Assembly: GCA_022495995.1 (NCBI GenBank) | Contig: JAFEMH010004914.1 | Location: 62,001 to 126,000, forward strand | Reading direction: 5' to 3' | DNA length: 64,000 bases | Source: Adenophora triphylla var. japonica | Lineage: Eukaryota; Streptophyta; Magnoliopsida; Asterales; Campanulaceae | Shown: piece after piece, positions 1 to 12,731 of the stretch | How positions within the stretch are numbered: the first letter of the stretch is position 1 | How the letters are laid out: each line of letters begins with the position of its first letter | Translations under genes and position numbers: made by a program | The notes under the pieces: generated by a model | Databases searched by the model: none | Told to the model about the DNA's origin: nothing | The model's input: only the letters and a program-made list of their open reading frames with translations

Positions 1-1830
1 CTGCCGATTGTAAGCCCTCTCAAATTTAGCCCCGGAATTGATCATTGCCCGTAGATCCGGATAGGGAAATTGCTAAGTGAGGCCCTCGATGTGGTTTCTG
101 CGTGACCGAAAGATGTCTAGTTGTTCCTCTTCAAAAGGAGGAGTTGCCATCTTGCTTGTAAAAGTCCCCGATGTTCTCGTCTGACGCCGCATTGTTGTCT
201 GCAGTCAAATCTATTTGCTTCCCACTCCAAGTTAGCTAGTAATCCGGTCCCATGTAGCCCCGGCCTCGGATTTTAAGCGGAAGAACCATTTTAGAGCACT
301 CGGACTTCAAAGAGAGATCAAATAGTCGCCCAACCGCTGATTGGCGCCCTTTTGACCTTCATTGCCAAGGTATACGTGTCCAGATGGGTTTTCGGGCATG
401 CAAAGGCCATCAAAGAGATCCAAATTAGGCATCACGAATTTGTGGGGAACAAAGGAGTCCGGGTTCGTTGGTCGGAAAGCGTGACTTCTTAGCAACAATT
501 CAAAGAATCTGTGCTTTCATTTCCTTGTGTCGTTCCACGAACCAAGCCAAATGAGGGTCTTGTGGTGGAACCATGGCATTCAAACCAACGACCGAGCTAG
601 AGAGAGGAGCTACCACCGGCGGCAGTGGAGGGAACGGCCGATCTGGGACATAGGTGAAATCCTGTCCTCGCCCGAATCACCCCGGAGCTTGAGTAGGACC
701 CCGGGCAAAGGGATAGAACCTCGCGGCTTGTTGTTGATTTTCAACCGGCAAAGAGGGCGAAGGCAGCCTTGATGTAGCCGGGTAACTCGGATTTCCTGAG
801 TGAGGCCCATAAGTAGGCTTAAGTGCGGGCCGCCGTCCCCGATTGTTGAATTGCATAGCCGAAGGTGCATGACCAGGGGTACTGCGGTCCCGGTGATTCC
901 GATGAAACCGGGATGGAGGCTTGGTAACCCATCGAAGCCCGAGTGAGGAATGGATTTGTGAAAGCTGTGTGAGGAGCGCCGAGCTAGCATCATTCGAGGA
1001 AGGGCTTCTGATCGTTGCCCTAGACTGCATCGTGGAAGCATTCCAAACCGCTGCCGCGAAGGCCCCGATAGATTGGTTCCAAACCGAGGTGGGATTCCAA
1101 TTTGCCGTGGTATTCCGAGGTAACCCCAACCATGAGAAGACATTCCGTACCGATTTTGCCCCCGCCGAGGAGCCGTGAACCGATCGGTCACGTTAGACCG
1201 CATGGGTCCAAAGAGTCTGTATTTGGGGTTTGCCGTCCCGTTGAGACGGTCATGAAGGGATCTTGTGAGGCTTGTGCGGTGCCGGGATTGGATATCTTGA
1301 ACTGGGTTGCCGTCAAGGCATTTCAAACCGATGTAACCGAGAAGCTCCCGACCGATCTGTACCGAACCGCCGAGGCATACCAAACCGTCGTGACATACCG
1401 AGCCGACTCCCGACCGCTTTGAGGCATACCATACCGGCCCAAATCGGATCAAGTCAATTTGTTTCTCCAAACGACCGTCCTGCATCGAACTGTGAATGTA
1501 TATCAAACCGAGGCCGAAAGGATGGCCGATTCGCGAGTTGAGAAGAGTGTGAGGAAGGTGGTGGTAGTCTGTCTGGCCAAGATAGGGATGGGGATCCTTT
1601 TCCTCTTCTACCGTGAAAGTTCCATCGGGGTTGAGGGCAATCGTCAAACCAAAATTCCCGACATCTTCCAAGGACGAACATCGAAACCTCATTCTCGATT
1701 GGCACAAGGAGTTTTATGGACTCAGTTCCAATATTAGCCATAGAAATATGATGAATTTCTCGGTCTTGGTTAAAATTCCGTCCTCGTCCTTGGACATCAA
1801 AGAACCGCACTTGACTAGCCCATGACCAAC
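1..1830 (-). pseudogene. Ty3/gypsy gag remnant, copy A (cut by window edge)
   Basis: On the minus strand this stretch carries a decayed retrotransposon gag. Around 498-307 it reads PHKFVMPNLDLFDG followed by a leucine-poor core, matching the start of the gag core in the copy at 11509-11075 (PHKFVMPALELFDG). Bases 1-300 align by eye with 10958-11260. Upstream, around 1700, an acidic segment with LNPDG matches the N-terminal part of copy D. The coding frame is broken by many stops and frameshifts. The zinc-knuckle end would lie left of base 1 and is not in the window. Gag proteins of this type form the cytoplasmic particle of LTR retrotransposons; this copy cannot encode one. Confidence 0.6.
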
Positions 1831-4800
1831 ATGGCGATCAAATCTCATCTTGCTTGGTGGAGCCTTGGTCCGAAGAGATGTATTTGCGAAGTCTTGATTC
1901 TCGAAGAAGTAACTTGGCAAAGCCTCTGGTCTCATGACCGTGAATCGACACATTAGAGAGGCTTCAACCCGGTAGGCACCGTAGACCGATACCGAACAGA
2001 GACCCAACCCATCTTGTAGCAAAGTGAAGAACCAACGTTCTTGAATTATCATGTAGCAAAAGAGGCAACCCATCCTTCCATATTTACTTTATTATTTTCT
2101 TTATTCAATTAGTCAACCTAAGAAAATGTAAAAGCAAGACAATTTTAGGAATGTATACCTGCAGGGCATATATATATTTTTCGAAAAGTGGGGACGAATC
2201 CCCGATTTGTATTATTTGATGGCCTCATTTGACGAAGGCATAAAAGAACACGCTTTGGGTTTGACTCTTTTGAGAGAGCATAAGTTTAGAAAGGTTTGTA
2301 AAAGTGTATGGAAGCCCCCGCCGACGTAAAATTAGTGTTTAGCCTCTATTTTTCCTATAATGTAGAAAAAGAAGACTTGTCGAGACATCTCGAAAATATG
2401 TTTTATTCAAAATGATCACAAGATTGCTTAAAACCCTTTATTAATGTTCGGGTTATTCAACCCCTAATCTCGATATGAACAAACATTTTGATTAATCATG
2501 AGGAGAAAGTCAACCGATACCAAGAGTCGAAGTTGGCGAATGGTGAAGAGGGATCGTGTATAGGAGAGGCTATTGGTGAGGCCGGATTTTCCGGGATTTG
2601 AATGTGTTTATGACCGGACCATTTCTCGGTTGCCTACGTTCCCCTCATTGTGAGGAGCTCAGTCGCCGTAGTTCGGGTCCGAACCGTGTTTGGCTTTAGA
2701 AAAGGGGTATGAACATTTGTGGTACTTTTGGTGAAAAGGCTCGGATAGGAAGTTTGGATGATAAGGTGCGGGCCTTGAGGTGATTCCTTGACAAGTCATT
2801 TTGAGCGATTCCGTTGCTTCTTGATCGTCGTCCTTCATCTGGGAGAAAGATTTTGGATGCAAACTTAAGGGCTTATGATATGTTTTTGCCGTTGCTTTAA
2901 TCAAGCTCCCTTGTTGTCGACAACTTCCGTTCTTCGGGCTTTAATTTTGCCCATATGTCAAACCTTCCGATCGGCGGTGCTAGGTCCTCGCCTCATTTTT
3001 TTTTGAAGCTTTTGTTTTTTTTTTGAAGCCTTTTTTTTTGAAGCTGTTGTTTTTTTTTTTTTTGAAGCTTTTGTTTTTTTTTTTGAAGCTCTTTTTTTTT
3101 GAAGCTTTTGTTTTTTTTTTTTTGAAGCTTTTGTTTTTTTTTTTTTGAAGCTTTTGTTTTTTTTTTTTTTTGAAGCTTTTTTTTTTTTTTTTTTTGAGCA
3201 CTCGAGGACGAAGGCAAGCTTCTACTTGAACTTTCTTGATGCATGGGGGCGGAGGCAAGCCCCCGTTTTTTTCGATATGGGGTCGATCTCCCGATGCCGA
3301 GTGACCTTTGTTGTCCCTCGATGTTGCCGCCTTCGTTGACTTGATCAAGGTGATGATGGGGATATGTTTTGGAAAGTGTATGGCTTGACGGAGGCCTTTG
3401 TGAGGTGAGGAAAGTGTATAGGGAGGGCATTAGTTGACTTTCTCGCACCAATTAATTAAAATCTTAATCATTTCCAGAGATTATTTGTTGAGCGATGCGA
3501 GTGATCATTTAAAATAAAACCATTTCATTAAATGTAATGTAGGTGTGCAAATAATGTCTCAAGTCTAGCGAGAAAAGAAAAAGACTCTTTTATAGAAAAC
3601 TTAAGATTAACTACAATGTCCAAGGAGGACTTGATTGAACGAAGAAAGTACTAGAACCTACGAAGGTTGACTAAAAGACTGTTTTAATATTAAAGGATGG
3701 GTAGCCCCTAGTCTAGCTACTCTTTGTTGTTGACCGCCAAGACGCTTGAGCTTTCCATCTTTCTCGTTAACTTCGATTCCATTACCGCAGCACCGAGGCA
3801 GCGATCGCCACGTGCCCATGATACCGGTGGGAGTGGAGGAGTTTCGAGGCCATGGAGCACCTGGGCGAGCACAAGTTGTCCAAAGAAACGGGTCGGAAAA
3901 GTCACTGTGGACGAACTTTGTCGACCGAGCATATTGATGGAAGGAAGTGAACCCGAGAGGACCTCGAGGGGTATTGGGCTCGTTTGGGAGGATTCAGCCG
4001 ATGCGCCGGTTGTTTTGAGTGAAAGGGGTGATACTAGCCGATTGTGTCTTCGGGCCTTTCTCAAGCTTGAACCGGCATTAGACAAGTGTGCTGGGCAGGT
4101 TGTCCTATCGGATTCTCTCACTTCGGGCACTTGAATTTTGCGCGACGTAATCATTTCTTTGCCTCGGTTCGACATCTTCGGGTCAAAGGAGTGCTAGTAC
4201 TTATCATAAGATCAAGCTTCTCCCGCATTTGTTTCACTTGCTCTATCAATATTGCCACAATGGGGATCAACGGAACATTCGAAAGTTACCGGAACTCGCA
4301 ACAAGACTCTTATCGCCAGAGGGAAACACACTCACAGATCGTGAAACCGACGGTGAATTCACTAAGTCCGGTAGACGACAACGGAAAACTTGTGGCATCC
4401 GGATTTTCTTTTAGCAACTCATGATCGCATTCAAAGTGGGTGTAGAGGCTTCGTAACATAGCCACATAGCTCAAACCGATTATGTGAAGTCGGAGCATAA
4501 ACCGGCAGTATTGCCGAAATTGAGGAACAGTGTGATGGAGCCCAACTCGTTCTCGAGGAGCCGAGGGCGATGGAGCCCTAATGGCCCGAGGTGGCCGGAA
4601 AGGGTCGAAGAGGAATTGTCCTTGGCAAGGGATCATATGTGGATGGAGGGAGGTATTGGGCCGTGGGATGGAGAGTATTGGTTATAGGATGAAGGGACCG
4701 AAATCACTGCTTCGAAGTCTCATCTTCGACCATGACCAGTGGAACCATTCGCCTCAACCTGTTACTCCGAACTCCATGGCGGCGAGAGCATTGATGAGCA

Positions 4801-5150
4801 GTGGTCACTGTTCTTCATGAATCTTATGGGCGTTTCCAAAGCCAGGACTAACTCTTCCTTCCTAATCATCGGATTTCTTGTATCCTTACCGTTTCGCCAA
4901 ATCCGCCATCGCATCATTATCATCCCATTTAACCTTGGCGTCGCCGTGAACTTATCTGAGGGCGAGAGTTCAAAGCATTTCACCAAATCCACTTTGCCAT
5001 GGCCACATGCTTGTTGCAGCCAAACCATCCATTCTCAACATTTGTTGCGACTAAATCATCCGGCTTGTCGTAGTCTCGTTGAATTCACGTAGTTTGAATC
5101 ATAAAATTCAATCATGTTTACATTCGCGTTGTTTGGGAAATGATCATCAA
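1831..5150. other. Decayed transposon-derived spacer, no gene recognised
   Basis: About 3.3 kb between gag copies A and C. Its length is close to that of the LTRs at 7361 and 12732, but I could not align it with them and it lacks their TGTAAGTGCTCC end, so it is not called an LTR. It is GC-richer than the host DNA further right and has only short ORFs. Minus-strand readings around 4200-4300 (VEQVKQMREK-like) vaguely resemble a gag N-terminal leucine-rich segment, which is too weak to assign. It could be an older LTR or the leader of copy A. Confidence 0.35.
2996..3197. repeat. Poly-T / TTTGAAGC minisatellite
   Basis: About eight tandem units of a T tract followed by GAAGC(T), with unit length varying from about 16 to 30 because the T run expands. 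Read on the minus strand it gives lysine-rich ORFs that are artefacts of the A tracts. Confidence 0.85.
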
Positions 5151-7340
5151 GGGGTTGAGATCACCGAGGCGCTCGAGTTTGCCCTTCTTAATTAATCCCC
5201 GAATCGCCTTTCTCAAAGCCGTACATGCTTGTCGGCCGTATGACCGTGGTACTGGTGGAAAGCACAATGCTTAGTGGTGTCAAAAGGGATTTTGGGATCC
5301 TTGGGCCGATAGTTTCTCATGGGTTCGAGGAGACCCCGCTCTAGCAAGCTATTTAAAACTTTGCTTATGGAACACCCAAATCCTCTGGATTCGAGATTTG
5401 GTCATTGACTTGGTCACCATTCCGAATGGTTTGCCGGTTTTGGTCCATCGGGCGCTCAAGCTTGCCCGTTTCGATTAACCTTGAACCGCTCTCTTCAAGA
5501 CTATGCAGCTTGCCTGGCCGTGTGGCCATAATGATCATGGAAGGCGCAAAGGCTTACTCATGTCGAGAGGTGCATTTGAGCTCCTTGGATGGTAGTCCTC
5601 GAGAGGCTCCAAAAGGCCTACCCTTACTAAGCCCTTGAAAATTAAGCCCACGGGCATCCCAAGATCATCAAAACGTTCTCGTTGCCTTAAAGGACCACCA
5701 TTTCTTGGTTGCTTTGGGGGCCGTCAATTGTACACAATGCCTTCTTTCCTTTACCTGATGTCGGAGCCGTGTTGGAAGGGTAAGGTTTATAGCGGCGAGA
5801 CATGTTCGTACTCGTAGTCTTTTCCCGTGCACGAACCCTTTGATGTAATCATCAATGTAATCGTCGAGATTCGACCTTTGTAAACTTCATTCGTGTCGAT
5901 ACACAAGATTGATATGGTGAGATGGCCCGAGTCGAGCGATCGTCGATACTCGTTGCTAGGCTTTTCTTGTACCTTCTTAATTGGTTCTACCAATAATCCA
6001 TCGGACGAGTCAATAGGAACATTAGGATTGCATGACCCCGCCACAAGATTGGCATTAGCAAACGAAACCACAAAAGAGGGAAGTACTCGGTGGGAGGAAT
6101 GACACCGAGCATTAAAAGCGTGACCGTAATCTTCCTCATAAGGCCCGGCAGCTTGCCGAAGATGAAGATATATGGCTCGTAATGGGTGGATACTGTGGAG
6201 CAAATGAGTGCGGATCCGTAAGGCCGCCAAAACATGAGGCTCGAGGCATCGTAATGCAGGGATTCAATGTGTCTTGACCGCACCGAGGAACATGACTCGC
6301 AAGGGAAATGTGTATACCGTACTTGATGAGCAGTGGAGCAGCTTGCGTAACGGCCGGGTGGAGAATTTGATGAGGAGCATTTGACCTTGTCTGACTTCCC
6401 AACCGAGGGGCGGGGTAGAGCCCGATGAAGTGGTGATAAAAGCCCGGTGGCCCACGTGATCTTGCAGCATCACAGGGCCACAGTGTGCTTGAGAATTGGA
6501 GGAAGCAAGCCGGCCCTCTCGAACCATGGAGCCCGAGAAACGAACCGTCCCATTCCGAGATGGTGACCCGAGCGACCGATGCGGTGAAGTAGTAAACCGA
6601 CCCCTTCCAAGCCGCGGGCGAAAGCCAACCGACTCAATCCCGGTGGTGAGACCCGAGAGGCACCGGGGCAAAGCTGACCTAGATCGGACCGTCGAGGAGT
6701 ATCGAGCAAGAAGGGCCGAGATGTACCGAATCGACCAATTCCTGCATTGATGGCCCGGGCCGACCGAGGTTTTGGAGTAGCGAACCGACCCATTCCAAGC
6801 CGATTGAAACCCAAAGGTGAAAACCGGGAGGCGCCGGGGGAAGTTGACCAAGATCGATACGACGAGGCCGAGAGGCAAAGCCGAGTGATAGGCTTGGGGA
6901 TGCTTGGCCCATTAGTAGTTCCACACGAAAGGGACAGGCATTTCATGGTAGTTGGCATGCCCGGGAGGGTAATTAGCTCCAATCTTCGCATCAACCGTAA
7001 AGGTTCCATTAGGTGGTGAACAATTGCTAGCCCCCGGGTTCTCGATACTTTCCAATAACCGATCGATCTCGAGCCTCTTGATTTTGTCTTATCTGTTCCA
7101 ACATCCGATTCCACTGCTCGGCATTTTGCGGATTTTCTGGGTGTGGAGTTGTACGTCCCCACCGTTCTCCTCTCGAGTTGGTCATTCTCAAACTTTGAGC
7201 CGAAGCGAAGGAGGAAACCGATGAAGTATCCGACTTCGAATGACCGAGCCGAACAAACGATGACCCGGGTCTCGATCCAAACTTTGCTTACCGTGGAAGG
7301 CACAAAAGGGTGTGGTTCAGACTGGGAAAGCGAAACAGTT
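5150..7340 (-). pseudogene. Ty3/gypsy gag remnant, copy C, rearranged
   Basis: A minus-strand relative of gag copy D. At 5340-5155 a zinc-knuckle-like stretch (KHCAFHQY-type, on the strand opposite to the text) aligns with 10700-10590. A second, more decayed version of the same stretch lies at 5640-5440, so the knuckle region is duplicated. The N-terminal half (7300-6300) is low-complexity and repeats GMGRF/GIGRF-like motifs. I do not see the conserved gag core that copies A and D keep, so it seems deleted or scrambled. The leader at 7200-7345 resembles 12580-12725 next to copy D, which supports the same orientation and element family. Confidence 0.5.
6540..6870. repeat. Imperfect ~170-190-bp repeats inside gag copy C
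   Basis: The core AACCGACCCATTCCAAGC recurs at about 6543 (partial), 6595 and 6783, each followed at a similar distance by a CACCGGGGCAAAGCTGACC-like block (6661 and 6831). On the minus strand each copy encodes an L-G-M-G-R-F type motif, so the N-terminal part of this gag grew by internal duplication. Confidence 0.6.
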
Positions 7341-8819
7341 GGTGTTCGGGGCTAGGCTCATGCAACATGCAGCTATTTGTTCTTGTTTACTTAAAACATG
7401 TTTTATTAACCTAATCGGTTGGAAAAGATTGCTCTTCTTTTTCGCGAACTACTCGATTCCCGGATCGCCGGGCCCCGTCACTACGTCTATAAGCCCCTCG
7501 TATTCCACCCGTATTTCGACCTCCCAGGCGGATGCCCGGCGAGGGTCCTATAGGGCAAGCGGGTCCCACCGACCGAAAAGAAAACGATCCTAAAAGTCTC
7601 GGCGGGTAATCGAGTCTTAACGAGCATTCGATGTAAATTACGGACAAAGCCGACGTCAAAAGTCAAGATCATGTCCGAGGCTCGACGAAAAGTCGGCATG
7701 ATTTGGACCGATAAGCGTCCACAATTGATCTTGACTTGTCGTCGCTAAGCCGTAATTAGGCATGGAATAATCATTAATCCTTGATGACTCAAAGGTCAAT
7801 GCCGGGAGTCAATGTATAATTTGTGCCGCCGTAGCCGAAGTCAAGGCGCCGGCCAATATCTTGGTCAAAGTCCGCGGCGGAAACCGGCATGTAACTTCGA
7901 CCGATTAGGGACCCGAAGATATTGAGTCGGTATGCCGACAAAGGCTTGAAAGGAAAGGTCTATACACGTACAGGCATGACACGCACTGCACTAAAAACCA
8001 ACCGGTCTCTGACAAAGTGTGTCACTTGACAAGTGCATGGTCGACACGAGGCTCCACGGGATGTCTGGGTAGTCCCGTGCTCATCCGAGAGGCGTAATAA
8101 GACCAAACGGACCGCGACAAGGATTTCCCTGTTAGGGACGTAGTGTGCAGTGTACGGTCACGTGCGCGTAGTGTGCAAGGCCTATCTTCTTTTTCTGAGT
8201 AAAATAGAAATTTTTTATGTGTCTTAAAAAGCATGATGCATGATTTTTTTTTGAAAATTTTCTTTTTTTTTTGAAACTCTTTTTTTTTTGAAAATTTTAT
8301 GAACACATAAGCACAAAAATTCCGACAGTTAGGGACATTATTCCGACAAATAAAATTTTGACTTTTCCGAGGCGGCCAAAACAAACACGAAAACCGTGCA
8401 AAAATCAACACACACACAAGCAAAGGATTTTCAAATGTTGAGACGGAAGCTTGACCCTCAAAAGCTTTTCTTTTTTTTTTGAAAATAATGATACCGGTAC
8501 GTGGGATTGTTAGACCACAATTTATCCCCGACTCGTGTTAGGAGGCGATAACGGGAAGTTTAATGGTTTCCACCAATATACCAAATATCGTTTTTTTTAG
8601 AAAAAGCTTATCCCCAAATGAGTCGCCACCGTGATGATGTGTACCCGATTTTTTTTGAAATCAAAACGGAGTCGCCACGCCATTTTTGTTTTGAGGGCCA
8701 AAACTTTGAAAAAAGCCCGAGATCAGAGATTTAGGTTCGGAGGTCATGTTACGCGCCGGGAAGGACGTTAGTGTGCACCCGGAGCGCCTCGTAAAACGAG
8801 TCTTCCAAACATTTGAAAT

Positions 8820-8824
<5 letters not shown>

Positions 8825-8867
<43 letters not shown>
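8825..8867. repeat. (TG)n microsatellite in LTR copy 1
   Basis: About 21 TG dinucleotides. The same site in LTR copy 2 (14215-14239) has about 12, so this locus has changed length since the LTRs diverged. Confidence 0.95.
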
Positions 8868-8870
<3 letters not shown>

Positions 8871-10208
8871 GACCAAAATGAGTTGAAAATGAGAAAAACA
8901 AAAATGGGGAACTCTTTATAAGACTTTGAACAATCCCCAAGATTTTTGGTATGATTTTTGGGTTGAGTCTTGGCACTCAAAAGATTTTTGGGAGTTGAAA
9001 AGCAATTCTGCCAGAATGAAAAAGGCAGTTGACCCTTGACTTTGAAATGGACTTAAAGGCTTCAAAACCTCAGAATCTGGGGAAAGTCCGAGAATGAAAG
9101 TTGCTTAAAACACCTTAAATAAGGTTTATGAAAAGGAACTTTCCATTTTGGAAGTAATTTGAGGGGCCAAAATCTTCTGGAAATCTCAGATGTGAAATCT
9201 GGATTTCCAGAAGCCGATGAACTGGCCTCTAAGAGAAAAATTGAAAGATTGGGTTTTACTCACGCAAAAAATAAAGTAAAAATATGTATGGAAAGATCTG
9301 GATGTTGGCTACAAAAAGTATTTTGTAGTCAACACCAAATTCCAAGTTTATCTATGTCCAAAAAATTAGACCATGGACTGAGGTCTGAGAAAATTGCTAC
9401 TGGACAGCAACTTCTCAAGAGAGAAAATATGATTTTAAAGGGGGTTTTTGCATCCATGCTTGTCCCCATTTCCCTAGGTTTTGGTTAGTGATCACTAGAC
9501 ATTTTAGTGGTGAATCAACTATACCAAACCATCCTTGGGGTACATTAGGACTAAGCACTTCATTTGCTTGGGAAGGGGAATTTTATCCTTTGAAAGAAAG
9601 ATTTGATGTATGAAAATGATTTTTAGGAAAACACTTTTTAGTGAATGATCTTTGCAAGAAAGTAAGAACACTTTTAAGTGAGTAAGAAAATGATTTAGGC
9701 CTTTTAAATGGTCATCCATTGGAAATTTATTCCAAGGTGACTACATTTTTAGGTCAAGCAAAGATGAACAAATTGATGAACAAATTACATCTTCAAAGTT
9801 TGAGATGCATGCATTGATGAAAGAAATTTAGGGTAGGGAGAGGGAGGTTATACCTATCTTCCCTTGTGTTTTATGAAGGCTTGAACTTGAAAGTTTAAGC
9901 TTATCAAGATTTGAATGTGTTTAGGGTTGGTGATTTGAGTTGGTTAAAGAGAAAACAAGTAGATAACAATGAAGTCCTCTATGTTTTCTCTCTAATCCTC
10001 CTCCTAAAGGGTGATTTGAGCTTGAGTTAGTGTATGTATGAGAGTATGTATGAGAGTGATTGAAAGTATTTGTGAGTGAGTGAGATTTGGGAAAGATTGA
10101 GAGAAAATGGTGGCAATTCAAGGAATTCCCACCGTTTTCTCTCTATATTTCGCCGTAGTTTCGTTGCCGTGATCAAATTGTGTTGTGTAAACCGAGAGAG
10201 GAGGGTTC

Positions 10209-10217
10209 AATTTATAG
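10209..10217 (-). promoter_or_regulatory. Probable LTR TATA box
   Basis: The minus strand reads CTATAAATT about 325 bp inside the LTR start. The matching site in LTR copy 2 (15384-15392) reads CTACAAATT, so the TATA core is lost there. Position and sequence fit a Pol II core promoter; no transcript data are available. Confidence 0.5.
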
Positions 10218-10537
10218 CCCTCTCGAAATTGACAAACATGTCCGCGCGGATATGATTGACACGTGCAATCGTTCATTAATTACAAACTTCTGTGCTTTGG
10301 ACAGAAGAATAAAATTCAAAAATCCAAATAGCTTTATGTTTTTCAACTTGCCCAATTCGGATTTTTCTTATTTCTTTTGCTTTTTGAGATTCTTTTCTTG
10401 GTTTAACTTTAAATGGCAATGCCCATTTTACCCTTACTTTGTTAGAAAAGTTAGGAATGTTATGAATGTTAGTAATGTTATAACTTTCATTAATTTTCTA
10501 ACGAAAATGCTAACAAGCTCAAATTGGAGCACTTACA

Positions 10538-12450
10538 TTAGGGAGCGGGTTATTGATAGTATTGGGTCCTTCAGGCATCTCTAACCTCCCTTGCTCAATC
10601 AACCCTTGGATGGCCTTTTTCAGGGGGACGCAATCATCCGTCAGGTGCCCATGGTACTGATGAAAGGCACAATGCTTGGAGGTATCCAAAGGAGCGTTGG
10701 GGTTTCTAGGCTGATAATTTTCCAAAGGCCGGAGCAAACCTTCTCTCACCAAACCTCTGAAGATATCACTCAAAGGCATCCCAAAGTTTCTCAAGTCTTG
10801 AGCCGGATTTGGATGCATCGAGGCTTCTTGGGAACAAAGGAAGTGGCATTGTTACAGCCCCGTCCCGCGTAGCCGATCGCCTCTTTGCCTTTAGCGAAAG
10901 TGAGAGTAGTTTTGGAGGGAGGAGCCCGATATCCGTAGGCAGTGCAGCAGCCGGGCCGCTGATTGTAAGCCTTTTCAAACTTAGCCCCGAATTAACCATT
11001 GCACGCAAGTCAGCCGTAGGGGAAGTGGCCGAGGGAAGCTCTCAAATGCGGCTTCAAGCATGACCGAAAGATGTCTAATCGCTCCTCGTCGAGGGAGGAA
11101 TGGCCATTTCACCGAGCTTTAAGTTCCATCTCTTATAGAAATCCCCAATATTCTCATTAGTGGCGCCGCATCGTTGTTTGCGTGTCAACTCGTTTGTCTC
11201 CCACTCCAAGTTGGCTTTATACTTATCTCGTGAAAGTACCGGTAATTTGTTCCCAAGTAGCCCTAGCTTCAGCCGCAATCGGAAAAACCATTTCAAAGCC
11301 CCCGACTTCAAAGAGAGACTAAAGTAATCGGCCAACCGCCGGTTTGTGCATCCCTTAGCCTTCATTGCCAAAGTATAGGTGTCCAAGTGAGTTTTAGGGC
11401 ATGCACTCCCGTCAAACAATTCCAGAGCGGGCATCACAAACTTGTGAGGCAGGGGGACAATCGAGTCTGGATCTCGTAGGCCGAAGAGCAATGTTCTTTT
11501 GGCGGTCAATTCAGCACTGTGCTTTCATTTCCTTGTGTTGCTCCATAAACCAAGCCAATTGGGGATCCAAAGGCGGAGCGGGAATTCCCGAAATGATATT
11601 TGAGCTAGGAAGAGGACTAGCCGTCTGGTGGTGCATCGTGGAAAGGAATACCATATCCCTGAGCATAGGTGAAAACCTCGTCCCTTGGCCCAAATTACCC
11701 CGGGAGTGTAGGTAGGAGTCGGCAAAAGGATAGAACCCAAATGACTTGCCGTTGGCTTCCAATCTACAGAGAAGATGGAGGCAGATTCCGAGGTAGCCAT
11801 ATGGCTTGGATTTTCGGAGCGAGGCCCATAAGTAGGCTTAAGTGCGGGTTGCCGTCCCCGGTTGTTGAATTGCATGGCCGGGTTGTGGCGAGGATGCATA
11901 ACCGAGAGGATACTCGTGGTCCCGGTGATTCGGATGAAACCGGGATGAAGGCTTGATAACCCATAGAAGTCCGAGTGAATGGATTTGTGAAAGTCTGTGA
12001 GGAGCAACCGAACCAAGCACCATTCTCGAGGAGGGGCTCCCGACCGTGGCCCGTAACCGATTGTGGCGGCATTCCAAATTGTGGCCGTTGATGTGAAGGT
12101 CCTGGATTGATCGGTTCCGAACCGAGGTGGGATTCCAATCCGCTGTGGCATTCCGAGGTATCCCCAACCATGAGAGGACATTCCGCATCGACTTTGCCCC
12201 CACCGAGGAGCCGTGAACCGATTCGTCCCATCAGCCGCATGGATCCAGTGGTCCGACCTGCAGATCGAGGAACATGTGTTCTCGGTAGCACCGAAGGAGG
12301 TTGGTGGTGGCATCCCTGGAGTAATCGGCGACCGAGATCGGGATCGGGGTCATCCTCTTCTTCCACAGCCAAGGTGCCATCGGGATTGAGGCCGGCGGCC
12401 AAACCATGGCTCTTAATAGCCTCGATAAGGCTATTCACCAGAAGCTTCCC
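10538..12450 (-). pseudogene. Ty3/gypsy gag remnant, copy D
   Basis: The best preserved minus-strand gag. In order from 12440 downward: an N-terminal segment (LIEAIKSHGLAAGLNPDG, acidic tail); a low-complexity middle with repeated FGMP/IGIP/FGT motifs; a gag core at 11509-11075 (VMPALELFDG, then ALKWFFRL and FYKRWNLKLGEM); and a zinc-knuckle-like C-terminus at 10700-10590 (CAFHQYHGHLTDDC, then LIEQGRLEMP). The frame is broken between these blocks. The last frame runs into the LTR, so the final residues (VSAPI) and the stop come from LTR sequence. No protease, reverse transcriptase or integrase follows and no purine tract is visible before the LTR. Confidence 0.7.
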
Positions 12451-12731
12451 GTCGCATTCTCATCTCTGTTCGCTAACCGATTCCATTGCCTGCTCGTCCG
12501 AGGAGTCCCGGGAGGCGGAGCGACGTTGTCCCCTCGTTACTGCACCGATGCGGACATTCTCAAACCCGAGTTGAAACAAACGGCGAAGCCGATGAGGCAC
12601 TCGACTCTTCCCAACCGATTAAACGGTGACCCGGTGCCCGAAACCAAGCTTTACGCGGAGTCGCGGGGAAAGACACGAGGGTTCGGATGGCGGGAATTGA
12701 AGGAGGGTAGGTGTTTGGGCTCTTAGGCTCA
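12451..12731 (-). other. 5' leader between LTR copy 2 and gag D
   Basis: Short untranslated segment where a primer binding site should lie. The first bases after the LTR read TGAGCCTAAGAGCC on the minus strand. This resembles the same place beside copy C (TGAGCCTAGCCCC), but I cannot match it to a tRNA 3' end. Confidence 0.4.

Larger units (their letters stand above)
7361..10537 (-). repeat. LTR of the gag-only retrotransposon, copy 1
   Basis: Nearly collinear, by eye about 85-90 percent identical, with 12732-15707. In the minus orientation it starts TGTAAGTGCTCC (at 10537) and ends GTTGCA (at 7361), the TG...CA pattern of LTRs. At 3177 bp it is unusually long. It contains a (GT)n tract, poly-T tracts and a TATA box near its 5' end. 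It lies between gag D, for which it serves as 3' LTR, and gag C, for which it may serve as 5' LTR. Confidence 0.75.

Noticed and set aside
2980..3451. Lysine-rich minus-strand ORFs
   Set aside because: They are translations of the A/T tracts in a minisatellite; no conserved domain.
1831..5150. A third copy of the ~3-kb LTR
   Set aside because: The length fits, but the terminal motif and internal order of the two clear LTR copies are not found.
8661..8980. Minus-strand ORFs with Thr-His repeats
   Set aside because: They are produced by the (TG)n microsatellite in LTR copy 1.
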